This document shows, in pieces, positions 15,338 through 24,631 of a DNA stretch of 49,073 bases. Position 1 is the first letter of the stretch. Each line of letters opens with the position of its first letter. The notes beneath the pieces were generated by a model. That model saw only the letters and a list, made by a program, of their open reading frames with translations. It searched no databases and was not told where the DNA came from. The position numbers and the translations under genes are program-made. This DNA is from Chlamydia sp. 17-3921 (GTDB lineage Bacteria > Chlamydiota > Chlamydiia > Chlamydiales > Chlamydiaceae), in contig NZ_CACSHH010000009.1 of assembly GCF_902705545.1 (NCBI RefSeq), positions 1-49,073 on the forward strand, written 5' to 3'.

Positions 15338-17332
15338 TTATTCGTTTTTATCAATGATTTCGACATCAGCATCTTCGATATGCTCTTCTGTTGAAGTGCT
15401 ATTATTTGCAGCTCCTCCTGCTGGAGGTTTTGTACTAAAACTATGTTTTTTTAAATCTTCTGTATTGATATTGGGTCCGCCTGAGTTTTTAGCGTTTGCT
15501 GCAGAGGCTGCTGCAGCCGAAGCAGATTGAGATTGCATAGCTTCGCCGATTTTTTGCATATGTTTACTAAGATCTTCAGAGGCAGCTTTAATTTGTTCAA
15601 CAGGAGCTTCTTCTTTAAGAGCTGTGCGAACCTTTTCAACACGTTCTTGGATCTCTTTAGTTAGGCTTTCTGGAATTTGATCTTTGTAGTCGCCAAGAGC
15701 TTTTTCTGCTCTAAAAATCATGCCATCAGCTTCATTTTTAATTTCAGAAGCTTCTTTACGTTTTTTATCTTCTTCCTTATTGAGCTCTGCTTCACGAACC
15801 ATTCTTTCAATTTCTTCTTCTTTTAGTCCGGAGCTTGCCTCAATACGAATTTTTTGTTCTTTACCACTGGCAACATCTTTAGCTGAAACGTGAAGAATTC
15901 CGTTAGCATCAATATCAAAGGCGACTTCGATTTGAGGATGACCTCTAGGTGCTGGAGGAATATCTGTAAGATCAAATCTTCCAATTTCCTTATTGTCTTT
16001 CGCCATAGGGCGCTCTCCCTGGAGAACAACGATGGTTACTGCAGGTTGATTATCTGCTGCTGTGGAGAATATTTGTTTTTTTTGCGTAGGAATTGTTGTA
16101 TTCCGTTCTACAAGAGGGGTCATGACTCCTCCTAGAGTTTCGATACCTAGGGAAAGTGGAATCACATCGAGAAGAAGAACATCTTTCACCTCTCCTCCTA
16201 ACACTCCGCCTTGAATCGCAGCTCCAATAGCAACGACTTCATCAGGGTTGACGCCTTTATTTGGTTCTTTTCCAAAAAGTTCTTTTACGGCTGCTTGTAC
16301 TGCGGGCATTCTTGACATTCCTCCAACAAGAAGAACATCATCAATGTCTCCAGGAGAGAGTTTAGCATCGCTTAATGCTTTTAAGCATGGAGATTTTGTT
16401 CTTTCAACAAGAGAAAATGCCAGTTTTTCAAATTGTGCCCGTGTTAGAGTCAAAGCAAGGTGTTTTGGCCCTTGAGCGTCCATAGTGATAAAGGGTTGGT
16501 TAATTTCTGTAGAAGAAACTCCAGAAAGCTCTATTTTAGCCTTCTCTGCGGCATCCTTAAGTCTTTGGAGAGCCATATTATCTTTACTAAGATCAATACC
16601 CTCTTGTTTTTGGAATTCTTCTATCATCCATTTGATAATAACTTCATCAAAGTCATCTCCTCCGAGATGGGTATCTCCATTTGTAGAGAGTACCTCAAAA
16701 ACACCATCTCCAATTTCTAAAATAGAGATATCGAAAGTACCTCCTCCAAGGTCAAAGACAGCTATTTTTTTATCCCCAGCTTTATCGATACCGTAAGCAA
16801 GAGCAGCTGCTGTTGGCTCAGGGATAATGCGCTTTACATCGAGACCCGCTATACGTCCTGCATCTTTTGTTGAGGCTCTTTGAGAATCATTGAAATATGC
16901 TGGAACAGTAATGACAGCTTCCGTTACGGTTTCACCTAAGTAAGCTTCTGCTGTTTCTTTCATTTTCATTAAAATTTGTGCACCGATTTCTTCTGGGGTG
17001 TATTGCTTCCCATCCACATCGAACACAGCATCACCTTTAGAGCCTGCAACGACTTTATAAGGAACGGTTTTAATTTCAGAAGCAACTTCACTGTATTTTC
17101 TTCCGATAAATCGTTTTGTAGAACCTAAAGTTTTTTCTGGATTAGTTACAGCTTGACGTTTAGCAGGAATACCAACGAGTTTGTCTTGGCCTTTAAAAGC
17201 AACGATTGAAGGTGTTGTTCTTGTTCCTTCTGACGATACGATAACTTTAGCCTGTCCTCCTTCCATAACAGATACGCAGGAGTTCGTTGTTCCTAAGTCT
17301 ATACCGATAATTTTATTAGATTTTTTGTTCAT
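15338..17332 (-). CDS. dnaK: molecular chaperone DnaK (Hsp70)
   Basis: This 664-residue ATP-dependent chaperone works with DnaJ and GrpE in protein folding and stress. The nucleotide-binding domain opens with [19 protein letters not shown] and holds the phosphate motifs [16 protein letters not shown] and [13 protein letters not shown]. The substrate domain begins near residue 395 ([28 protein letters not shown]). The lid is helical, with an Ala/Ser-rich linker (about 605-620), and the tail ends in an acidic [16 protein letters not shown] typical of the family. It lies 29 bases after grpE and is last in the HrcA-controlled operon. Confidence 0.98.
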   Translation of the reverse strand: MNKKSNKIIGIDLGTTNSCVSVMEGGQAKVIVSSEGTRTTPSIVAFKGQDKLVGIPAKRQAVTNPEKTLGSTKRFIGRKYSEVASEIKTVPYKVVAGSKGDAVFDVDGKQYTPEEIGAQILMKMKETAEAYLGETVTEAVITVPAYFNDSQRASTKDAGRIAGLDVKRIIPEPTAAALAYGIDKAGDKKIAVFDLGGGTFDISILEIGDGVFEVLSTNGDTHLGGDDFDEVIIKWMIEEFQKQEGIDLSKDNMALQRLKDAAEKAKIELSGVSSTEINQPFITMDAQGPKHLALTLTRAQFEKLAFSLVERTKSPCLKALSDAKLSPGDIDDVLLVGGMSRMPAVQAAVKELFGKEPNKGVNPDEVVAIGAAIQGGVLGGEVKDVLLLDVIPLSLGIETLGGVMTPLVERNTTIPTQKKQIFSTAADNQPAVTIVVLQGERPMAKDNKEIGRFDLTDIPPAPRGHPQIEVAFDIDANGILHVSAKDVASGKEQKIRIEASSGLKEEEIERMVREAELNKEEDKKRKEASEIKNEADGMIFRAEKALGDYKDQIPESLTKEIQERVEKVRTALKEEAPVEQIKAASEDLSKHMQKIGEAMQSQSASAAAASAANAKNSGGPNINTEDLKKHSFSTKPPAGGAANNSTSTEEHIEDADVEIIDKNE

Positions 17333-17361
17333 GGTGAGTACCTAATATCTAGAGAGTTATT

Positions 17362-17916
17362 TTATTCATGATTTTCTTTAGTTGTTAAAGCTTTGGCTAC
17401 TTTGACCCTTGCAACCCGAATAGGGCGGTCTCCTATTTTATATCCTTTAGAAAATTCTTCAAGGATGGTTCCCTCTGGAGCTTCTGAAGTTTCTTGGGTT
17501 TCTACGGCTTCATGTAAGAAAGGGTCGAATTTCTGTCCTAAGGAAGAATATTCTGTGACGCCTTTATCTGAGAATATTTGTTTTAATTGCCCAAGAATCA
17601 TAGCAAAACCTACAGCCCAGTTTTTAACGTCTTCGGACATCTGTGTTGTAAAATTTAAAGCTTTTTCCATGCTTTCTATAGGATTTAAAAAGTCTATAAG
17701 GACATTTTCAACAGCATATTGCATGAATTCCTGACGCTCTTTTTGCATGCGCTTTCGAGCGTTTTCAGATTCTGCAAGGGTCATAAGATATTTATCATTT
17801 TTTTCTTGCAATTCAGCTTTTAGAGCTATGATTTCTTGTTGAAGGTCTTGGATTTCAGTTTCAGAATTAGGAATTTTGTGTTCTTCTTCCTCATGATCGG
17901 GCAAGGTCTCTGTCAT
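17362..17916 (-). CDS. grpE: nucleotide exchange factor GrpE
   Basis: This 184-residue co-chaperone exchanges ADP from DnaK. An acidic N-terminal stretch ([14 protein letters not shown]) leads into a long helical dimerisation region (about 20-80, with [31 protein letters not shown]). A beta domain ends with [20 protein letters not shown], the hallmark GrpE C-terminal text. Its ATG overlaps the hrcA stop codon by 4 bases (ATGA), which indicates translational coupling. The order hrcA-grpE-dnaK matches other chlamydiae; dnaJ is not adjacent. Confidence 0.97.
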   Translation of the reverse strand: MTETLPDHEEEEHKIPNSETEIQDLQQEIIALKAELQEKNDKYLMTLAESENARKRMQKERQEFMQYAVENVLIDFLNPIESMEKALNFTTQMSEDVKNWAVGFAMILGQLKQIFSDKGVTEYSSLGQKFDPFLHEAVETQETSEAPEGTILEEFSKGYKIGDRPIRVARVKVAKALTTKENHE

Positions 17917-19073
17917 GATATCTCCTTAGAGGGTAATAATTTTATAGAGGCACTTCCTGCTAAAAAACTCGATTCTTTAGAAAGTTGAGGATCTGTAGAG
18001 CAGGGGCGTTTAAAGGATAGTTTAAATTTATAAAAGCTTCTAGTTAAGCTGTCTTTGATTCTGTTCGCAAATAGCTCCATCACAGGGAAAATTTCTTTAT
18101 AAGGAAGGTTTTCGGATCCAAGGATTCCGAATGCTCCTAAAGGAGAGCGATTTATAAGAAAAGGAACAGCGATAACGCTACATCCTGAATAGGAAGATCT
18201 TAAAACGTCTGAAAGTTCTCTTCCTATGAATGCTGTTGGTTGATCTTTGCGCATACTGATTTCTAAGAGCTTACACATGTGCTGTCGATTCTCAAAAAGA
18301 GAAAGTCCTCGAGCAAGCATATCAGAATCTTTAAAGGCTTCGTATTTAAGGAGTCTTGAAAGTCCTGTTTGATGTAGATCTTCTTCGCTGAAATTACAAT
18401 AGCGCATGAGGTAGCGAACAACGATCTCATTATATAGAGTCATGCTGATGTCTTCTTCTTTTCCAGAGAGAAAATCTTTTGGTGGGATTTTTTTTAGGTA
18501 ATTTTGAAGAAAAAACTCAATACGTTTTAGGGATTCTGGCTCAAATGCTTCCGGAAGCCATAGGATGTCGGTAAATATTTGACCGAATTCTGTTGCAAGA
18601 ATGACCACAGCTCTTTGCTCATCTACAAGAGTAAGTTGTATGTTGATAACCGAGTCGTTTTCAAATCTAGGTGAAGAAAAGAATACGGGGAGATCAAGAA
18701 TTTCTCCGAGAAGTTCTATTATTTTCTGAAGATCTTTTGTGATATTGCGGCTTTCTTCAGGAATCTCGTTGAGCCTTGAAAGGATCGTATTGGGGATCTC
18801 ATGATTTTTGTTGCTTACACATTGATCTATATAATAGCGGTAAGCTAGATCCGTAGGAATTCGTCCTCCAGAAGTATGATTTTTTTTAAGGAAGCCACTA
18901 GCTTCTAGTTCTGCAAAATAATTTCTTATAGTTGCAGTGCTTAACTGTGAGCCCAAGCTTTCTTTTAACGTCTTCGACCCCACAGGCTGACCTGTTTTTA
19001 GATAGAGTTCTATTGCTGTTAAAAGAACGTAAAGGATTTTCGAATCTCGTTTTGACACAGAGGATTTAGTCAT
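17913..19073 (-). CDS. hrcA: heat-inducible transcription repressor HrcA
   Basis: HrcA represses chaperone operons by binding CIRCE. A winged-helix N-terminus ([30 protein letters not shown], then [23 protein letters not shown]) is diagnostic. The frame is open to an ATG at 19094 (393 residues). I prefer the ATG at 19073 (386 residues), because the strong promoter at 19109-19137 predicts transcription from about 19102, leaving too short a leader for the first ATG. GGAAAA precedes 19073. Orthologues recalled from C. trachomatis carry similar text before this Met, so the longer form stays possible. Chlamydial HrcA is longer than the roughly 340 residues of Bacillus, with an extra C-terminal tail (after about residue 350), which I recall as having a regulatory effect. 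Confidence 0.95.
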   Translation of the reverse strand: MTKSSVSKRDSKILYVLLTAIELYLKTGQPVGSKTLKESLGSQLSTATIRNYFAELEASGFLKKNHTSGGRIPTDLAYRYYIDQCVSNKNHEIPNTILSRLNEIPEESRNITKDLQKIIELLGEILDLPVFFSSPRFENDSVINIQLTLVDEQRAVVILATEFGQIFTDILWLPEAFEPESLKRIEFFLQNYLKKIPPKDFLSGKEEDISMTLYNEIVVRYLMRYCNFSEEDLHQTGLSRLLKYEAFKDSDMLARGLSLFENRQHMCKLLEISMRKDQPTAFIGRELSDVLRSSYSGCSVIAVPFLINRSPLGAFGILGSENLPYKEIFPVMELFANRIKDSLTRSFYKFKLSFKRPCSTDPQLSKESSFLAGSASIKLLPSKEIS

Positions 19074-19108
19074 TTCTATTTTCCGACGAGACAACTGCTA
19101 TTGAGAGC

Positions 19109-19137
19109 ATTATAGAAAAAAGTCCGATGGAGGTCAA
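19109..19137 (-). promoter_or_regulatory. sigma-66 promoter of the hrcA-grpE-dnaK operon
   Basis: On the minus strand, TTGACC (19137-19132), a spacer of exactly 17 bases and a perfect TATAAT (19114-19109) form a near-consensus major-sigma promoter. Start of transcription is expected near 19102. The CIRCE operator lies 6 bases upstream of the -35 box. Confidence 0.85.
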
Positions 19138-19143
19138 GAAAGT

Positions 19144-19170
19144 TTAGCGCTTAAGATTATGGAGTGCTAA
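19144..19170. promoter_or_regulatory. CIRCE operator (HrcA binding site)
   Basis: TTAGCGCTT (19144-19152), a 9-base spacer and GAGTGCTAA (19162-19170) match the CIRCE consensus TTAGCACTC-N9-GAGTGCTAA with two mismatches in one arm. It lies between the proS stop codon and the hrcA promoter, upstream of the -35 box, so HrcA would block polymerase from the upstream edge. This is direct evidence for autoregulation of the operon. Confidence 0.95.
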
Positions 19171-19177
19171 CTTTTTC

Positions 19178-20911
19178 CTATTGGGAAAATGAAATTTTGT
19201 GAGATCTTGAAAGATGCTTTTGGCTCCAAAGGAGTAGGTCTTGCGGGGAAACCGCAAATTTTTCCCCAGATCGAGATTCTATTTCTAGTACTCCTGAAGA
19301 TTGGAAAGTTTTTCCCAAAATAAGTTTGTAAGGGATGCCGATAAGATCACTATCTTTTAATTTAAATCCAAGTCTTTCATTTCGATCATCAAGCAAAGGT
19401 TCGAAGCCGTGTTGTTGTAGGTTCTGGTAAAGAGAGTTGGCAACTTCTTCAGAAGCAGAGTCTCCTCCGTTAAATAAAATAGCTATAGAAAATGGAGCAA
19501 TAGCTTTTGGCCAAACAATTCCACGATCATCGGCTAATTGCTCAACACAAGCTGCTAAAGTTCTACCAATACCGATGCCATAAGTTCCCATCCAGCAAAT
19601 CTGTTCTTTTCCCTCTTCATCTTGAAAAGTCACATGAAAACTTTCTGTATAGCGGGTTCCTAAGTTGAAAATATGAGCAACTTCTATTCCTTGAAAAGTT
19701 TGGTAGGGCTCATTCGGATGAAACGGGCAAATGTCGCCTTCTTGAGCAAGAAGGTAATCTGCGTATTCAGGTTGTGAAAGATCTCTACCCCAATTTACAT
19801 TAATAAAATGTAGGTCTTTTATATTTCCAGCACAAATCAAATTTGTCATAGGGCGAAGAGTTTCGTCAGCAAAAAAGTTTAGAGGACAATTTAAAGGTCC
19901 GACGAAACCTTTTTCTACACCAAGATGTTTTATGATTTCTTCGTCGGAAGCAAGAACAGCATCATCAGCTTGAAATTTAGAAGAGACTTTTTTGAGATTC
20001 AGTTGACGATCACCACGGATTCCAATAGCAACAAACTTTTCTTGATCACTGAAAATTAGTTTCACTACAAGAGTTTTCAGGATTTTATAAAGAGGTTGGG
20101 AAAGGAAATCTCCGAGAGCTTCTATAGTTCTCACACCTGGGGTAGACTTTTTTTGAATAGGGAGAAGATTTTCATCATAAATGTATTGAGGTGGAATTGC
20201 TGGAGCTGTCTCAATGTTTGCGCTGTAGGTTCCGCTGACGCAAATGGTGTCTTCTCCTAATGCACAGAGGACTTGAAACTCCTCAGATTTCCCTTTTCCA
20301 ATTTTTCCTCCATCGGCTTCTACGATTGCATAGGCTAGCCCTAAGCGATCGAAAATTTTTTGATAAGCATCTCGAAGTTTTTCATATTGTTCTTCCATTT
20401 GCTTTGGAGATTCAGAAAAAGTATAGCTATCTTCCATTAAAAGTTCACGAGAGCGAATGAGCCCGAATCTTGGGCGGATTTCATCTCGAAACTTTGTTGC
20501 TATCTGATAAAGGTGGATGGGGAGCTGCTTTCTTCCTGATAACCATTGTGCTAATAAGGCACTGATGATTTCTTCCTGAGTTGGAGCTAAACAGTGTTCT
20601 TTCCCTTCGCGGTCTGTAAGGTGATAAAGGAGATTTTCCGAAGCAAAAGCTTGCCAACGTCCTGTTTGTAGCCAGTACTCTGCAGGATGTAGTAAAGGAA
20701 GCAGAAGCTCTTGTCCTCCAATAGAGTTAAGTTCTTCACGAATAATCTCTATGAATTTTAAAACAACGCGCCAAAGAAGGGGGGTGTATGTATAAACCCC
20801 TTTTCCTGTTTTCCAGAGATACCCCGCTTTTTCTAGAAGCTCGTTAGAGAGAACAGAGGCATCTTTTTTTATATTTTTTGAAGTCTTGTAAAAAAGTTGA
20901 GAGGTTCTCAT
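19178..20911 (-). CDS. proS: prolyl-tRNA synthetase
   Basis: This 577-residue class II aminoacyl-tRNA synthetase of the bacterial type attaches proline to tRNA-Pro. Motif 1 region, motif 2 ([31 protein letters not shown]) and motif 3 ([14 protein letters not shown]) are present. An inserted editing domain lies between motifs 2 and 3 (about residues 235-390), and a C-terminal anticodon-binding domain has [26 protein letters not shown]. The length is usual. It reads toward hrcA, whose CIRCE begins 8 bases before the proS stop on the other side; some transcription may run through. A good promoter sits 55-83 bases upstream of its ATG. Confidence 0.97.
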   Translation of the reverse strand: MRTSQLFYKTSKNIKKDASVLSNELLEKAGYLWKTGKGVYTYTPLLWRVVLKFIEIIREELNSIGGQELLLPLLHPAEYWLQTGRWQAFASENLLYHLTDREGKEHCLAPTQEEIISALLAQWLSGRKQLPIHLYQIATKFRDEIRPRFGLIRSRELLMEDSYTFSESPKQMEEQYEKLRDAYQKIFDRLGLAYAIVEADGGKIGKGKSEEFQVLCALGEDTICVSGTYSANIETAPAIPPQYIYDENLLPIQKKSTPGVRTIEALGDFLSQPLYKILKTLVVKLIFSDQEKFVAIGIRGDRQLNLKKVSSKFQADDAVLASDEEIIKHLGVEKGFVGPLNCPLNFFADETLRPMTNLICAGNIKDLHFINVNWGRDLSQPEYADYLLAQEGDICPFHPNEPYQTFQGIEVAHIFNLGTRYTESFHVTFQDEEGKEQICWMGTYGIGIGRTLAACVEQLADDRGIVWPKAIAPFSIAILFNGGDSASEEVANSLYQNLQQHGFEPLLDDRNERLGFKLKDSDLIGIPYKLILGKTFQSSGVLEIESRSGEKFAVSPQDLLLWSQKHLSRSHKISFSQ

Positions 20912-20965
20912 GGGTTGTTAATTTTGAGCTGGGAGATCTTGATGTGTAAACGCTTTTTAGAGGCG

Positions 20966-20994
20966 ATCTTAACATAGGGGAGTTTCTATATCAA
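20966..20994 (-). promoter_or_regulatory. putative sigma-66 promoter of proS
   Basis: On the minus strand, TTGATA (20994-20989), 17 bases and TAAGAT (20971-20966). The predicted start near 20959 leaves a leader of about 48 bases before the proS ATG at 20911. On the plus strand the same gap has a TTGACA near 21018 facing the next gene, but no good -10 box. Confidence 0.6.
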
Positions 20995-21136
20995 TGATTT
21001 GCGTGTATTTTTTGACAAAGATTATTTATCAATTTGTTTATTTTTTAAATAAAAGAGTTAAACGTGCTTAGAAATAAAAATTATTTGTTGTTAAAATTGA
21101 ATTAGTTTCTAATAAATTTTATTTCAGTAAAACAAT

Positions 21137-22249
21137 ATGTCAGCTATCAATCCCAATCCAAACCCTCCACCAGCTGGGGAGCCAAATCCTAATGAATCCA
21201 CAGGAGCTGCTGATGAAGCTCCTGCAGTTCAACAACCCCCTATTCTTCTTCCCTCTCCTAATGTCCAGAAATTATTAGATCAACGTGCAAAAGCATTATC
21301 AGAAAAGAGTGGTCAATTGGGATCTGCAATGTCTTCTGTAATTTCTCCAGAAGAACTCCAGTCTATGGTGCAACAAGTGACTTCTGGAGAGAATGATGTT
21401 GATCTTTCAAAAGAACAGTTAGAACAAGCTGAGAAAGGTGCTGAAGAAATTTATATTGTCCTCAAGGATTCACATAGTTTGTCTACTGGTTTTTGTAACG
21501 AATTTAACATATTAATGCAGAGTAGAGAGCAAGAATTAGAGGCTGGTGCTTTTCCTAGAGCTCATGCTCCAGAATATATCGCGGGTCTTCGGTATGCAGC
21601 CAACACTCATAGAGCTTTGTTAGAAGTTATGGAGAATTGCCTAGATGTTCTAGGTAAGTCTATGGAAGAGTTAGATAGTCTTAGGAAGATTTTAGGAAAT
21701 CGTTCTCCAGGCGAATTGGATACCATATATCAAGATAGTGGACAATCTCTTGAGCGCTTAGAAAAACTGGGTCTTATTTACATTGATGGTAGTTGGGAAA
21801 TAGGTAATAGAGGTCTATTGCCTGGACTCAAGAGACAGGCTGAAAAAATGAAGGTTACTTTGGAAGAGGCTCCAGTTCCTTCAGATTCAGATATAACTAA
21901 TTTAGAGATGAGGTTAGATGAAATAAGGTCTCCGAGTGCATGTAATCGAATATTAGATCAAATCTTCAAGGCTTTGAGTCGTCTGCTTCAACTTCTAAAT
22001 CGGTTGTATGATCGGCTTGTTCTTTCTTTCTTCTTTTTACTAAAGCGTTTGGGATTAATTTCCGGAGGTCCTAGGCCTATGGCTGGAGTTGTGAATCCCG
22101 ATGCTGCCTCTGGTGAAACTTTTACTCATGTTCAAAAAGGATCCAAAAAAAGTGTTTCTGATAGATCAGACCTAACAGAAGAAGATAAAATTCGTCGTCC
22201 AGATGAAGGATCTTCGGAAACCCAAGAAGATCCCAGTAAAAGAAATTAA
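21137..22249 (+). CDS. uncharacterised Chlamydia protein with Pro/Asn-rich N-terminus (effector candidate)
   Basis: This 370-residue protein is not recognised from any named family. The N-terminus is rich in Asn and Pro (NPNPNPPPAGEPNPNES), followed by an acidic, Gln- and Ser-rich stretch. Residues 60-230 look helical, with coiled-coil potential (SKEQLEQAEKGAEEIY). A short hydrophobic stretch near residues 292-306 (LVLSFFFLLKRLGLI) is the only membrane-like part. The tail is charged (SDLTEEDKIRRPDEGSSETQEDPSKRN). A disordered, Ser/Pro-rich start without a Sec signal suits type III secreted proteins, but that is inference. It is flanked by a 225-base AT-rich gap upstream and 150 bases downstream, so it is probably transcribed alone. 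Confidence 0.65.
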   Translation: MSAINPNPNPPPAGEPNPNESTGAADEAPAVQQPPILLPSPNVQKLLDQRAKALSEKSGQLGSAMSSVISPEELQSMVQQVTSGENDVDLSKEQLEQAEKGAEEIYIVLKDSHSLSTGFCNEFNILMQSREQELEAGAFPRAHAPEYIAGLRYAANTHRALLEVMENCLDVLGKSMEELDSLRKILGNRSPGELDTIYQDSGQSLERLEKLGLIYIDGSWEIGNRGLLPGLKRQAEKMKVTLEEAPVPSDSDITNLEMRLDEIRSPSACNRILDQIFKALSRLLQLLNRLYDRLVLSFFFLLKRLGLISGGPRPMAGVVNPDAASGETFTHVQKGSKKSVSDRSDLTEEDKIRRPDEGSSETQEDPSKRN

Positions 22250-22399
22250 GCTATATGTTGCATTTGAACGTGGGAGATAAGAAATTTTTAGAAGGGCTTA
22301 AGAGTTAAAGCGGCTATTATTCTCTCTCTTGACTATTGTCTTTTTTAAAATCCTTTTGTATGGTGGCGTCAAGTTGTAGATTAAGGAGAACATCTTTAT

Positions 22400-23335
22400 A
22401 TGAATACGATGAAGAAATGGATGACGGCGGCATGTATAGTAGGGTTGGCTCTCATTTCTACGAGATGCTGCTTCTTAAAAAAATCTTACTGTTCTTCTCC
22501 TTTTGATTATGTTTCCATTGTTAATCGTATTCTGGATGTTTGTGGTCTTCCCGAAGCAAATTCTTCCGAAGATTTAGTGGAAGCCACAGAGTCGTGGATG
22601 CTTTCGTCCGAAGAACGTATTTCTGGAGATATTGCTCCAGTATGTCAATTGAAAGATGAACACGCTTTTTATAATGACTTTTCACTACTTCGTATGACGC
22701 AGGCTGTGCCTTCATATGCAGCCACTTACGACTGTGCCGTAATTTTTGGTGGACCTCTTCCTGCGCTTCGTCAGCGTTTAGATTTTCTTATTCGAGAGTG
22801 GCAACGTGGGGTGAGGTTTCATAAAATTATTTTTCTTTGTGGGAAGCGAAATTGTTATCCAACTATAGAATCTCGAGAGCATTTTTTTGATTCTCGCTAT
22901 AACCCCTTTCCTTCTGAGAACAATTGGGAAAATGAAACAACTCAAAAAGTGCCTTCTTCTGAAGAAGAAATAGCGAAATTTATTTGGGCTCAGATGGCTT
23001 TACCTCGAGCTTGGAGAGATTCTAGCATAAAAGTAATTTTTTTACTTGCAGAACCTTCAAATGGAGAATGTGCTTCTCGTTGGGATACACTAAAGCTTTT
23101 CCGTTCTTATCAAGGAGCTTTTTCTGAAAGGATACTATTTGTTAGCAGTCAACCCTTTATAAATCTTGATCGTTGTCGCTTGGAGAGTGTTTTTAATGAA
23201 GAAAACTACGATATCGCAGGACCAGGTTTTGCTCAGGGAGTATTAAAGTATCACTGGGCTTCAAGAATTTGTTTACATACTCTAGCTCAATGGTTGCAAG
23301 AGTCTAGTGGTCAGCTTAAGCTCTATAGGGAGTAG
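22400..23335 (+). CDS. conserved chlamydial protein with N-terminal signal/anchor (possible DUF218-like fold)
   Basis: This 311-residue protein starts with a signal-like segment (MKKWMTAACIVGLALIST, then RCC at 22-24). The Cys pair suggests a lipoprotein, but Arg before Cys is not a normal lipobox, so an anchor or export signal is safer. The central part reads YDCAVIFGGPLPALRQRLDFLI, then FHKIIFLCGKRNC and VIFLLAEPSNGECASRWDTL. This recalls DUF218/SanA-YdcF-like proteins, with a beta-strand ending in GG followed by an Arg helix. I believe it is the CT392-type gene beside proS in other chlamydiae. The next gene begins right after its stop codon. Function unknown. Confidence 0.75.
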   Translation: MNTMKKWMTAACIVGLALISTRCCFLKKSYCSSPFDYVSIVNRILDVCGLPEANSSEDLVEATESWMLSSEERISGDIAPVCQLKDEHAFYNDFSLLRMTQAVPSYAATYDCAVIFGGPLPALRQRLDFLIREWQRGVRFHKIIFLCGKRNCYPTIESREHFFDSRYNPFPSENNWENETTQKVPSSEEEIAKFIWAQMALPRAWRDSSIKVIFLLAEPSNGECASRWDTLKLFRSYQGAFSERILFVSSQPFINLDRCRLESVFNEENYDIAGPGFAQGVLKYHWASRICLHTLAQWLQESSGQLKLYRE

Positions 23336-23339
23336 GTTG

Positions 23340-23609
23340 TTGGAAGATGAGTTTTGGATTATAGAAGTTAAAGTCTTTCCCAAAGCTAAAGAAAGTAAGA
23401 TAGTGGGCTTTCAGGGAGAAGTTTTAAAGATTCGTGTTACAGAGGCTCCAGAAAAAGGCAAGGCTAATGAAGCTGTTATAACTTTATTGGCTAAAGCCCT
23501 ATCTCTTCCCAAACGAGATGTCACTTTAATCTCTGGAGAAACTTCTAAGAATAAAAAAATTCTTTTACCAAAAAAAGTTCAAGAAACATTACTTTCTTGG
23601 ATGAATTAA
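23340..23609 (+). CDS. DUF167/YggU family protein
   Basis: The family signature is clear: VKVFPKAKESKIVGFQGEVLKIRVTEAPEKGKANEAVITLLAKAL, then VTLISGETSKNKKI. The frame is open back to 23307, inside the previous gene, but the family's conserved part begins at WIIEVKVFP. I prefer a TTG at 23340 (89 residues; a second TTG is at 23337). GGGAGTAGG lies just before it at the end of the upstream gene, and there is no ATG. The role of YggU is unknown; structures are known from other bacteria. It ends convergent with the substrate-binding protein gene, sharing 4 bases. Confidence 0.85.
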   Translation: MEDEFWIIEVKVFPKAKESKIVGFQGEVLKIRVTEAPEKGKANEAVITLLAKALSLPKRDVTLISGETSKNKKILLPKKVQETLLSWMN

Positions 23610-24631
23610 GCAGCGGCAGCATTGCTTTCTCCTTCAGACTTTGTCGTTGCCTTTCTATCTTTGAAAATGATAGATCGAAACTGCTTTCTTTCTGCCTTGT
23701 TGATTTTTACTCCAAGCTTTTTAATTACATCTTCGTTGAATGTTGTCATTTGAGATAACGGCTCCGTAATGATTTTACGTAGAGTTTCGGAATCTTGAAG
23801 ATTATAGAGGAGATGATGTACGAGTTGTGCTACGAGTTTTCCTGATTTCTTATAATCCACACCACAAGCTATACAAGCTCCTTCTGGAATGAGAGAAAGA
23901 TCATCCGTAATAATAGGAATTTTTTCTTTAAGGATGTCCTGAAGAAATGATAAACCCTCTTTATGAGAAATAGGTGAAAGAGGAATGAAAATCGCAGAAG
24001 GACGCTTATCTATAGCTTGACGGACTCGTGTTTTTAGAGTGCTATTTGTAATGGGGATCTCAATAACTTCTATTCCTGAAGCAATAAGTCTTTTAATCAT
24101 TTCCTGTTGTACCCTTGAAGGGAAAGGATCAAAGGGTTTTAAGTACACTACGGATCCAGTATTTGTTGTGACAGCTTGTATTGCAAAACAGTATTGATTT
24201 ACGTCTAAATTGTCATTGATCCCATGAATATTAGCTTGATTCTTTGGGATCATCAGAGTCTCTTCATTTGGTACTGCAGCATAAATAACAGGCTTTTTAG
24301 TTTCGATACTACTCATAACTTTTGTTGCTAAGGTTCCTAAAGTAATGACTGCAACAATATTTTTATCAGTATGTAGGAAACGCGCAGTTTTCCGTGCTTT
24401 TATGATGCTATCTTCGGCATTTACTGTGATAATTTCTGGGAGATTTCCAAAATTTTTTAGAGTATCTATACAACTTTGGCTACAGTCTTTCAAAAGAGGA
24501 TGAGAAAAAGAATGAAAAATCGCTATTTTTGGAGATACTGTTCTTTCTGAGTATCCACTAATAACAACGGAAAGGAAAGAACTTATAAGGCAGAAAAAAA
24601 ACAAATACTGAGTAATTTTACGCAAAATCAT
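23606..24631 (-). CDS. ABC transporter substrate-binding protein (TrpX/DUF534-like)
   Basis: This 341-residue protein has an N-terminal hydrophobic segment (about 8-27) suitable for export. The fold text is that of the ABC substrate-binding family PF04392 (YtrF/TrpX-like): VAVITLGTLATKVMSS, KKPVIYAAVPNEE, GSVVYLKPFDPFPSRVQQEMIKRL, SAIFIPLSPISHKEGLSFLQ, IPIITDDLSLIPEGACIACGVDY. In other bacteria such proteins feed tryptophan or amino-acid-type permeases. No permease or ATPase gene is adjacent here. Its ATG shares one base with the dapL stop (TAATG), so it is coupled to dapL. It is convergent with the YggU gene, the stop codons overlapping in TTAA. Confidence 0.8.
   Translation of the reverse strand: MILRKITQYLFFFCLISSFLSVVISGYSERTVSPKIAIFHSFSHPLLKDCSQSCIDTLKNFGNLPEIITVNAEDSIIKARKTARFLHTDKNIVAVITLGTLATKVMSSIETKKPVIYAAVPNEETLMIPKNQANIHGINDNLDVNQYCFAIQAVTTNTGSVVYLKPFDPFPSRVQQEMIKRLIASGIEVIEIPITNSTLKTRVRQAIDKRPSAIFIPLSPISHKEGLSFLQDILKEKIPIITDDLSLIPEGACIACGVDYKKSGKLVAQLVHHLLYNLQDSETLRKIITEPLSQMTTFNEDVIKKLGVKINKAERKQFRSIIFKDRKATTKSEGESNAAAA

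Noticed and set aside
16485-16796. 103-codon plus-strand frame opposite dnaK
   Set aside because: It lies fully inside dnaK on the other strand, has no family resemblance and reflects codon bias of the real gene.
17393-17734. 113-codon plus-strand frame opposite grpE
   Set aside because: Mirror of grpE; no motif, no ribosome site, and the real gene explains the region.
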